Of a DNA stretch of 5,079 nt, positions 1-5,079 are shown in pieces. Each line of letters opens with the position of its first letter. Within the stretch, counting starts at the first letter, position 1. The notes beneath the pieces are model-generated. The model did no database searches, was not told where the DNA came from, and saw only the letters and a list, made by a program, of their open reading frames with translations. This stretch comes from JBCKUK01 sp038924905 (GTDB lineage: Bacteria; Pseudomonadota; Gammaproteobacteria; Burkholderiales; Methylophilaceae). The position numbers were made by a program, and so were the translations under genes. The stretch spans positions 1 through 5,079 of the forward strand of contig JBCKUK010000065.1 in the NCBI GenBank assembly GCA_038924905.1, in the 5' to 3' direction.

Positions 1-2
1 GA

Positions 3-986
3 CACACACTACCGGTGAATAATCAGACGCTGGTACCGGGCATGATCAAAGAAATTGCCTACGCGCTAATGTCGGAGGATCAAATCAAGGAGTTCGAGCA
101 TACCCTTGAAATGAATTTTGCCTTTGGCCGACGTGACCTCGGTAGATTTCGCATTAACGTGTTCAAACAGCGCGGAGAGGCGGCGATGGTAATTCGCCAT
201 ATCAAGAGCGCTATTCCGTCATTTGAAACATTAGGCCTGCCAGGCATACTCAAAGAGCTCATGTTGCGTCAGCGTGGCCTGATTTTAGTCGTTGGCTCCA
301 CCGGGTCTGGTAAATCCACCACACTGGCTGCAATGATTGATCATCGCAACGAAACTACCCCCGGTCACATCCTGACGCTGGAAGATCCCATTTAGTTCAT
401 GCATGACCATAAAAAATCTATCGTGGACCAGCGCGAAGTTGGCATTGATACGCTTTCGTTCGATAACTGGCTAAAGAATGCCATGCGCCAAGCGCCTGAT
501 GTGATTCTGATTGGTGAAGTGCGCGATATGGAAGGCATGAAAATGGCTATGGCATACGCTGAAACTGGCCATTTGTGTCTGGCTATACTGCACGCTAACA
601 ACGCTAACCAGGCGGTTGAGCGCGTGATCTCGTTCTTTCCGCAAGAGGGTAAGGCGGGTTTGTTGCTGGGGCTGTCACTTAATCTGGTAGCGATTATTTC
701 TCAGCGATTGGTGCCGGGTACACAAACCAAGCGGGCGGCAGCGGTAGAAGTGCTGATTAACACCCCTTACATTTCTGATCTGATTCAAAAATCAAAACTG
801 GAAGAAATTAAAGAGGTGATGGGCAATAACAACGACATAGGCATGAGTACCTTTGATCAATCGTTATTCCGTTTATTCAGTGCGGGCAAAATCAGCGAAG
901 AGAATGCACTGGCAAGTGCCGATTCGCGTAACGATTTGTCACTAAAAATACGTTTTGCCGCCGAGGGCGCCAAAGGCGGCTTTTAG
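3..986 (+). pseudogene. pilU: PilU-like type IV pilus retraction ATPase, 5'-partial, interrupted by an in-frame amber codon
   Basis: Type IV pilus retraction ATPase of the PilT/PilU (GspE/VirB11) family, a cytoplasmic hexameric motor that helps depolymerise pili at the base. The frame is open from the left edge, so about 50 N-terminal residues lie outside the window; the GTG at 15 is internal. Visible in order: the N-terminal domain (GRFRINVFKQR), Walker A GSTGSGKST (294-320), the Asp box LEDPI (378-392), Walker B ILIGEVRD with catalytic Glu at 516-518, and the His box LHANNANQA from about 588. HLCLAILHANNANQAVERV, the TFDQSLF segment and the ADSRNDL tail favour PilU over PilT. Codon 393-395 is TAG where the family has Glu (EDPIEF), one base from GAG; the same frame continues to TAG at 984-986. 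As read, termination leaves a fragment without Walker B, and restart at ATG 399 would give 195 residues without Walker A. No other lesion is seen. A sequencing error, a recent null mutation or amber read-through remain possible. Family assignment is firm; broken status is as read. Confidence 0.88.
957..984 (+). terminator. Possible intrinsic terminator overlapping the pilU stop
   Basis: GCCGCC (957-962) pairs perfectly with GGCGGC (975-980) across a 12-nt loop and is followed by TTTT (981-984), inside the last codons and stop of pilU. The next gene is convergent and only 11 bp away, so a terminator here would make sense. The stem is short, the U tract is only four bases, and the sequence is also constrained by coding, so it could be fortuitous. 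Confidence 0.4.
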
Positions 987-997
987 GGTTACATTTC

Positions 998-1900
998 CTA
1001 AGTCACTTTAGTAGGTGCTTCCGCGGTTTCTGCTCTTGCGGCCAATATGGCCGCAGTCACAATTAAACACCCTCCCAGCCATTCGCGTAGCGTCATCGCT
1101 TCATTGGCCAGATAATAAGAAGCTACTGCGGCCACCACCAGTTCAAAAATAAAAATGACTGAGGCGCGGGTGACCGGTATGTGGGTAATACCATATTGCA
1201 CCAGTATTGTTGCCAGCATGAGCAATAAACCTACACCCCCCATTAGCAGCCACTGCGTGCTGCTGAGCGTGCCGGGCGCCGGGAAAGGTGGTGTCTGCAA
1301 CAGCGTGAATAGCAAAGCCATTAGCACAACACCCAGCCAAACTGCCATAGATTTCGAGTACAGGCTCAGGTGACTGAATTTGCGTGTAATCACATTGGTC
1401 AGGGCAAAGCCTGCGCCGGAAGATAGCGCCATCCATTCAGCTTCATTTTTCGGTAACGGTAATCCGGCATCGGGCTGCCAAAGCATGGTGAAAGCGCCAA
1501 TCAGTGAGGTTGCAATCGCAATCATGCCGTACCTGCCGGTGCGCTCACGCAGCCAGAAATGTGCCAGTATCAGCGTCCACAGCGGCGACAGGTAAAATAA
1601 CAGCATTACCCGCATGACTTCACCATTAATCACGGCGAGTATATAACTCAAATTCGTCCAGCCCGCAGCTAGGGCCAGCCAGATCACGCTTTTTGGTAGC
1701 GCTCGCAAGCCACCCTCATGACGGGCGAACAGGATGCAGCCAAAAATCAGGGCGATAGAATAAGTGTAGAAGCTTGAAGCCGCGCCGGACACACCCGCCT
1801 CTTGCAAGATTCGATAGGGATACCAAATAATGCCCCAGGCAGTGGCGCCGAATAGCAGCCCGAAAACTGCGAAATATTTTGTTGTTGTTTTTGTAGTCAC
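998..1900 (-). CDS. EamA/DMT-family inner-membrane transporter
   Basis: Drug/metabolite transporter superfamily protein with two EamA repeats, probably an exporter of a small metabolite; the substrate cannot be told from sequence. Starting at GTG 1900 it has 300 residues, the usual EamA length, and about ten hydrophobic helices (near residues 9-27, 39-57, 71-91, 96-114, 124-140, 154-172, 184-201, 215-235, 244-264 and 272-289). The two halves show the typical repeat endings: WLRERTGRYGMIAIATSLIG in the first, and ANEAMTLREWLGGCLI in the second. The frame could extend to a TTG at 1954, but that would add a hydrophilic 18-residue stretch lying entirely over the start of dapC. GTG 1900 puts MTTKTTTKYF directly before helix 1 and has a weak AGG 7 bases upstream. 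The gene ends 11 bp from the convergent pilU and is divergent from dapC. Co-regulation with dapC, or export of a related amino acid, is only a guess. No lesions seen. Confidence 0.85.
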   Translation of the reverse strand: MTTKTTTKYFAVFGLLFGATAWGIIWYPYRILQEAGVSGAASSFYTYSIALIFGCILFARHEGGLRALPKSVIWLALAAGWTNLSYILAVINGEVMRVMLLFYLSPLWTLILAHFWLRERTGRYGMIAIATSLIGAFTMLWQPDAGLPLPKNEAEWMALSSGAGFALTNVITRKFSHLSLYSKSMAVWLGVVLMALLFTLLQTPPFPAPGTLSSTQWLLMGGVGLLLMLATILVQYGITHIPVTRASVIFIFELVVAAVASYYLANEAMTLREWLGGCLIVTAAILAARAETAEAPTKVT

Positions 1901-1912
1901 TATAATGCCTGC
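1879..1912 (+). promoter_or_regulatory. Candidate dapC promoter with perfect -10, predicting a leaderless mRNA
   Basis: A perfect TATAAT lies at 1901-1906. The consensus start position, 7 nt after its last base, falls exactly on the A of the dapC ATG at 1913. No Shine-Dalgarno sequence precedes that ATG (bases 1907-1912 are GCCTGC). A -35 is weak: TTGTTG at 1879-1884 with a 16-bp spacer. The hexamer also occupies the leader just upstream of the divergent transporter's GTG at 1900, so the two genes share this element. Confidence 0.5.
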
Positions 1913-3112
1913 ATGAATCCCGATCTGAATAAACTCCAGCCTTACCCATTTCAACGCCTGCGCGACCTGCTCAAGGACACTACACCCAACGCTGCCCTCA
2001 CCCCTATCAATCTCTCAATCGGCGAGCCCAAGCATGTTACCCCGACACTGATTAAAGATGCGCTGACGAATAATCTTAAGGGTCTGGCCAATTATCCCAC
2101 GACTGCGGGCGTTCTTGAGCTACGACAAGCGATTTCTGCGTGGATTAGCCGGCGTTACAGCGTGCCGTCACTGGACCCAGAAAAGGCCATTTTGCCTGTC
2201 AATGGCAGCCGTGAAGCGCTGTTTGCCTTTGCACAGGCAGTTATTGACAGCAGCAAACCTGCGCCTGTCGTTATCTGCCCTAATCCGTTCTACCAGATAG
2301 ATGAGGGTGCCGCCCTGTTGGCCGGTGCCGAACCATATTTTTTGAATACCATGCCGGATAATGACTACGCGATGGATTTCGACAGTGTGCCGGTAGATGT
2401 TTGGCAGCGTACACAGCTTATTTACCTATGCTCACCCGGCAATCCTTCCGGCAAGGTCATGCGCCTGGAACAATGGAAACAGGTGTTTGAATTATCAGAC
2501 CGCTACGGCTTTGTAATTGCCGCTGATGAATGTTACTCAGAGATTTACTTTGACGAAGGCAGCCCGCCACTAGGTGCATTGCAGGCTGCTCATGAGTTAG
2601 GTCTGGGTGGTAAAAATGGGTACGCACGACTGGTGATTTTCAGCTCACTTTCCAAGCGCTCCAACGTGCCGGGTATGCGCTCCGGCTTTGTGGCGGGAGA
2701 CGCTGCAATACTTGAGCAATTTTTGCTATACCGCACCTACCATGGCTGTGCTATGAGCCCTGCGGTGCAAGCTGCCAGCATTGCCGCGTGGAATGATGAG
2801 GCGCATGTGATTGAGAACAGGCGTTTGTACGCGGAGAAATTTCAGGCGGTTACGCCCATGCTGCAAAACGTACTTGGAGTTGAAATACCCGATGCGGCCT
2901 TCTATCTCTGGGCGCACACGCCCATTTCCGATACCGAGTTTGCGATTAAGCTTTATCGTGATTTCAATGTGACCGTGCTGCCAGGCAGATTTTTATCCAG
3001 AGAAGCACACGGCATCAATCCGGGCATGGACTTTATTCGGCTTGCCCTGGTGGCATCGCTGGAAGAATGTCTGGAAGCCGCAAGACGCATTCAACAGCTT
3101 AGGAAACCCTGA
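1913..3112 (+). CDS. dapC: Succinyldiaminopimelate transaminase (DapC)
   Basis: Fold-type I PLP-dependent aminotransferase, 399 residues, full length for the family. It transfers an amino group from glutamate to N-succinyl-2-amino-6-ketopimelate, giving N-succinyl-LL-2,6-diaminopimelate in the succinylase branch of DAP/lysine synthesis; it is cytosolic and feeds peptidoglycan. Family signatures are the start MNPDLNKLQPYPF, SIGEPKHVTP (residues 35-44), LPVNGSREALFAFAQ (94-108), CPNPFYQIDEGAALLAGAEP (122-141), SPGNPSG (174-180), ADECYSEIYFDE (204-215), SLSKRSNVPGMRSGF (245-259) and YRTYHGCAM (273-281). Visible cofactor and substrate residues are N177, D205, Y208, Schiff-base K248, R256 and carboxylate-binding R376. 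The start is fixed by the conserved N-terminus, although there is no ribosome binding site. It stands alone on its strand, divergent from the EamA gene and without dapD or dapE in view. Intact, and probably functional. Confidence 0.95.
   Translation: MNPDLNKLQPYPFQRLRDLLKDTTPNAALTPINLSIGEPKHVTPTLIKDALTNNLKGLANYPTTAGVLELRQAISAWISRRYSVPSLDPEKAILPVNGSREALFAFAQAVIDSSKPAPVVICPNPFYQIDEGAALLAGAEPYFLNTMPDNDYAMDFDSVPVDVWQRTQLIYLCSPGNPSGKVMRLEQWKQVFELSDRYGFVIAADECYSEIYFDEGSPPLGALQAAHELGLGGKNGYARLVIFSSLSKRSNVPGMRSGFVAGDAAILEQFLLYRTYHGCAMSPAVQAASIAAWNDEAHVIENRRLYAEKFQAVTPMLQNVLGVEIPDAAFYLWAHTPISDTEFAIKLYRDFNVTVLPGRFLSREAHGINPGMDFIRLALVASLEECLEAARRIQQLRKP
1926..1954 (-). promoter_or_regulatory. Candidate promoter of the EamA gene, inside the dapC 5' end
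   Basis: Read on the minus strand, TTGAAA (1949-1954, five of six matches to the -35 consensus) is followed after 17 bp by TATTCA (1926-1931, a weak -10 with three matches). The predicted start near 1919 would give a leader of about 19 nt to GTG 1900. It would lie wholly within the dapC coding region because the divergent gap is only 12 bp. The -10 is poor, so this is tentative. Confidence 0.25.
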
Positions 3113-3132
3113 ACCAGTCCGCCATGAACCAC

Positions 3133-3197
3133 GTTGCTAACATAAACGGGTGATCGCAAGGCGCACGACGCAGCGAGCGCCCGTTTATGTTAGCAAC
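3133..3197. repeat. 65-bp palindromic element, perfect 18-bp arms and 29-nt loop
   Basis: GTTGCTAACATAAACGGG (3133-3150) is the exact reverse complement of CCCGTTTATGTTAGCAAC (3180-3197). The arms enclose a GC-rich 29-nt loop (3151-3179) that itself contains purine-rich CGCAAGGCG and CAGCGAGCG stretches. It begins 21 bp after the dapC stop. There is no T tract after either arm, so it is not a standard intrinsic terminator, though it could still block transcription or protect the 3' end. No flanking target duplication is evident. The size, perfection and structured loop suggest a dispersed palindromic repeat or a small MITE-like unit, but copy number cannot be judged from one window. Confidence 0.75.
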
Positions 3198-3282
3198 CCG
3201 CTGTTTACAATTTAATGGCGGCACTGGCTTTGCGGGCAGCCTGCTGTGTCAGGCTTCTCGTTAAGGGAATAATCATTAACAT

Positions 3283-3379
3283 CAGCCCTCACCTCAATCC
3301 TCTCCCGCTTGCGGGAGAGGAGGCGATCGTCCTTTCCCCCGCAAGCGGGGGAAAGTTAGAAAGGGGGTTGGCCTTTCGT
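3283..3379. repeat. Twin-hairpin dispersed-repeat-like element
   Basis: Two nearly loopless palindromes sit 10 bp apart. TCCTCTCCCGC (3298-3308) pairs with GCGGGAGAGGA (3311-3321) around TT, and CTTTCCCCCGC (3332-3342) pairs with GCGGGGGAAAG (3345-3355) around AA. The flanks are also loosely inverted: CCCTCACCTCAATCC on the left faces AAAGGGGGTTGG on the right, so the unit is a nested palindrome. The CCCTCACC..AA.CCTCTCCC pattern resembles a short intergenic repeat common in many proteobacterial genomes. Its position between two convergent genes suggests it may act as a bidirectional transcription barrier; that role is inferred. Outer limits are approximate. Confidence 0.7.
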
Positions 3380-3439
3380 GCATTCCATCCCGCAAAGCCG
3401 GGTGCGTGGCCATGTGGGACTGGTTCAGGGCTTCCCCAC

Positions 3440-4999
3440 TTAGACTTCCAGGCGAATATCAAGTATTTCGGTCACCGGTAGCGCAGAGATATCGCGCAAT
3501 TTGTCATGCTTTGGTATGGATAAATCAAGCAATTCAGAAATGCGCGAGTAGCTGGAATTTATCAGCACATCCAGGCCTTCCTGATTTTTTCGACGTATGC
3601 CGTAGCTGACGCTTTGGCGCTCATCCGCAGACAGTTTCCCCAGCAAATTCTTGGTAGCCCAGATGCTGCCGTTACGCGCATAGTCAGATAAGCGCGCCGC
3701 ATGATTAATAGTATCGCCAAGCATGGTGAATTCGACTTTGGTCTCCGTATGAAACAAGCCCAACCATTCCCGACCTTCATTTACCGCTGTATTGAGGTAA
3801 AGCTCGTTCAACCAGTTTTTGCGTAGTTGCCATTCTTTACTGATTCTGCGCATGGCTGCCTTGATCTCATAGGCGCAAACCAGCACATTAAATATGTAAT
3901 TGCAATCCGGCTGTGGGAAGAAGTAGTGCACCATGCCATCGCCCACATGCTTGCCATGTGTACCATAATATTTACGAAAAATAGGCTCCATCGTTACCCA
4001 GATCTGGTTAATCAGTTCGAAATATTCTTCCGGCGGTAGTTCGGTACAAATACGTATAGAGCTTTGTAAATCGGCCACCAAAACTGCGACATCAGTTAAT
4101 ATCGGCAGACGCTTTTTCAGTAGATTACGGATAACCTCATCACGTCTTTCCAGCAGCCCTAGCAGACTATCGCAACCGGCAGTTCCTGGCACATAGACAA
4201 ATAGAATGCCCTCACGATAGTAAGAGGCATAGACGCAGTAATTGATCATGACACCATCCAGGCCAAACAATGATAACGGTAACTGCATCATTGACCCTGA
4301 AGGATAGGCCTCGGCAAACTTTGGCTTTCTCTGGGCAACATCGTCAGTGCCGCCAAGTTTTCCGGGTAACAAGCTCAACAAGTCATTTTTGGTTAAACGC
4401 CCTTTACTTAACGTAACGTGAAACTGAATAATAGTTTCCCTGTTTACCGGCGAATGCCCCAGCTCCCCATTAAACAAATAAGCCAGCGCGTTATGTTCCT
4501 TGATATCCGCAGGCAGACGCTCAAAATTACCAAGTAAATCCTGCTTTGCCATTTCGTTGTGCCAGATAATCTCAAAGTTGTAATTCACCATGAAGGCTGG
4601 GTAAGGGATTTCATCGATTGTTAGCTGTAATTTTCCTGTACTGGCTGGTGATGAAGCTTTGAAAGGCTGTTCTGTGTTGCCTTGTGCCCTATTGCCTGAT
4701 TCTACAGCGGGCTTAGATGGCGCGCCCGATGATTCTGTGGAAGTATTCGATCCAGAAACCTGAAATCGTAATAAGCTGGCGATTTCAGTCATCGATTTAC
4801 CATCTTTTTTAAGCTGCTGAATTTGCTGAATGCGTGAAAGCGTTTCTGGGGGAAAGTAGCCAATTTGTCGAGCCTGTGACTTGCTTTGTGCATCAGGCTT
4901 TTTTATCACGGGCCGTGGGATGAGCCCCATTGTAATGTAGTTATTTAATGTGGCACGTGAAACGCCGGTGGCTTCCATTAACGTTAAACTGGTATACAT
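3440..4999 (-). CDS. MerR-like HTH / PAS-like / class III nucleotide cyclase fusion protein
   Basis: A 519-residue, probably soluble regulator with three parts. Residues 1-77 look like a MerR DNA-binding domain: helix-turn-helix LMEATGVSRATLNNYITMGLI, then the wing and second helix pair IGYFPPETLSRIQQIQQLKKDGKSMTEIASLL. A Ser/Thr/Pro-rich linker (about 82-124) leads to a PAS-like segment (IPYPAFMVNYNFEIIWHNE, about 131-149, and onward). The C-terminal third is a class III adenylate/guanylate cyclase: metal ligands D310 (VLVADLQSS) and D354 (GKHVGDGM), purine-selecting K350 and T425, and transition-state N432 and R436 (GDTINHAAR). The Lys/Thr pair favours ATP, hence cAMP, but product specificity is inferred. 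The frame extends to a TTG at 5011; ATG 4999 is preferred because it sits right before the HTH and an upstream TGA limits alternatives. No clear Shine-Dalgarno is seen. It is convergent with dapC. DNA binding by this protein is untested. Confidence 0.85.
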   Translation of the reverse strand: MYTSLTLMEATGVSRATLNNYITMGLIPRPVIKKPDAQSKSQARQIGYFPPETLSRIQQIQQLKKDGKSMTEIASLLRFQVSGSNTSTESSGAPSKPAVESGNRAQGNTEQPFKASSPASTGKLQLTIDEIPYPAFMVNYNFEIIWHNEMAKQDLLGNFERLPADIKEHNALAYLFNGELGHSPVNRETIIQFHVTLSKGRLTKNDLLSLLPGKLGGTDDVAQRKPKFAEAYPSGSMMQLPLSLFGLDGVMINYCVYASYYREGILFVYVPGTAGCDSLLGLLERRDEVIRNLLKKRLPILTDVAVLVADLQSSIRICTELPPEEYFELINQIWVTMEPIFRKYYGTHGKHVGDGMVHYFFPQPDCNYIFNVLVCAYEIKAAMRRISKEWQLRKNWLNELYLNTAVNEGREWLGLFHTETKVEFTMLGDTINHAARLSDYARNGSIWATKNLLGKLSADERQSVSYGIRRKNQEGLDVLINSSYSRISELLDLSIPKHDKLRDISALPVTEILDIRLEV

Positions 5000-5011
5000 G
5001 GTGGGATGCAA

Positions 5012-5058
5012 TCATTATTATTTAGACAGTACAATAATGACTTAGACAGATTAAACAA
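5012..5058 (-). promoter_or_regulatory. Upstream region of the cyclase gene with 20-bp-spaced direct repeats
   Basis: TTAGACAG occurs at 5022-5029 and again at 5042-5049, exactly 20 bp apart, about two helical turns, so both copies face the same side of the DNA. An 8-bp inverted pair, TCATTATT (5012-5019) and AATAATGA (5033-5040), brackets the gene-proximal copy. A weak minus-strand promoter can be drawn: TTGTTT (5053-5058), 16 bp, TATTGT (5031-5036); one repeat would lie in its spacer and the other near the transcription start. This is the layout of a regulator operator, possibly for the cyclase's own HTH, but both promoter and operator are tentative. Confidence 0.35.
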
Positions 5059-5079
5059 GCAACAACAAAACTCACTTTA

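Larger units (their letters stand above)
3113..3439. other. 327-bp convergent intergenic region without a credible gene
   Basis: This lies between the dapC stop and the stop of the cyclase gene. It contains the palindromic element and the twin-hairpin repeat listed separately. The remainder (about 3198-3282 and 3380-3439) shows no convincing gene, tRNA or terminator with a T tract. An 88-codon open frame from 3215 crosses the repeat and runs into the cyclase gene; its product includes SPHLNPLPLAGEE, which is simply the translated repeat, so it is not annotated. Confidence 0.7.

Noticed and set aside
1143..1595. Several open frames of 70-100 codons on either strand inside the transporter gene
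   Set aside because: They lie wholly within a well-supported membrane protein gene and their products show no family features; they are by-products of its codon composition.
1901..1954. Longer transporter start at TTG 1954, adding 18 residues
   Set aside because: The extension is the antisense of the conserved dapC N-terminus, has a rare start codon, and is not needed for a normal 300-residue EamA protein; GTG 1900 fits better.
3133..3197. Integron attC site
   Set aside because: The outer TTAGCAAC/GTTGCTAA ends recall attC core sites, but they do not fit the RYYYAAC/GTTRRRY consensus, the arms are perfectly complementary without the extrahelical bases attC needs, and no cassette array or integrase is present.
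3133..3355. CRISPR array
   Set aside because: There are palindromes but no series of identical direct repeats separated by regular unique spacers, and no cas genes.
3215..3481. An 88-codon + strand open frame between dapC and the cyclase gene
   Set aside because: Its product is mostly translated repeat (SPHLNPLPLAGEE) and it overlaps the end of the cyclase gene antisense; there is no ribosome binding site and no recognisable domain.
1..4999. A pili-cAMP functional cluster joining pilU to the cyclase
   Set aside because: cAMP controls type IV pili in some bacteria, but here the genes are about 2.5 kb apart, in opposite orientation and separated by unrelated genes, so the window does not support a direct link.
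5000..5011. TTG at 5009-5011 as the cyclase start
   Set aside because: It adds only four residues, has no ribosome binding site either, and ATG 4999 lies directly before the HTH.

Overview
The window (5,079 bp, roughly even base composition, densely coded) looks like chromosomal DNA of a betaproteobacterium-like organism. The evidence is a PilU-type type IV pilus ATPase and a DapC of the form typical of beta- and gammaproteobacteria (it starts MNPDLNKLQPYPF and has an SLSKRSNVPG lysine motif). I cannot name the genus.

Layout. (1) 1-986, + strand: the 3' part of a pilU-like retraction ATPase gene that enters from the left edge. It is conserved throughout except for an in-frame amber codon at 393-395, between Walker A and Walker B. 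A terminator-like hairpin overlaps its last codons. (2) 998-1900, - strand: an EamA/DMT-family ten-helix membrane transporter, convergent with pilU and separated by 11 bp. (3) 1913-3112, + strand: dapC, succinyldiaminopimelate transaminase of lysine and peptidoglycan precursor synthesis, divergent from the transporter with only 12 bp between the likely starts. That gap holds a perfect TATAAT placed so that the dapC mRNA may begin at its AUG. (4) 3113-3439: a 327-bp convergent intergenic region with no credible gene. It holds an 18-bp-arm perfect palindrome around a 29-nt loop, then a pair of nearly loopless hairpins of the dispersed-repeat type. (5) 3440-4999, - strand: a three-part regulator with a MerR-like helix-turn-helix, a PAS-like middle and a class III nucleotide cyclase domain that keeps all six core catalytic positions. 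(6) 5000-5079: its upstream region, with an 8-bp direct repeat at exactly 20-bp spacing.

These genes do not form one pathway; their strands alternate (+ - + -), so each is probably its own transcription unit. The most noteworthy items are the putative DNA-binding cyclase with its possible operator, the amber-interrupted pilU, the apparently leaderless dapC start, and the palindromic elements between dapC and the cyclase. None is shown to be a new system from sequence alone; the HTH-cyclase fusion is the strongest candidate for unusual biology.
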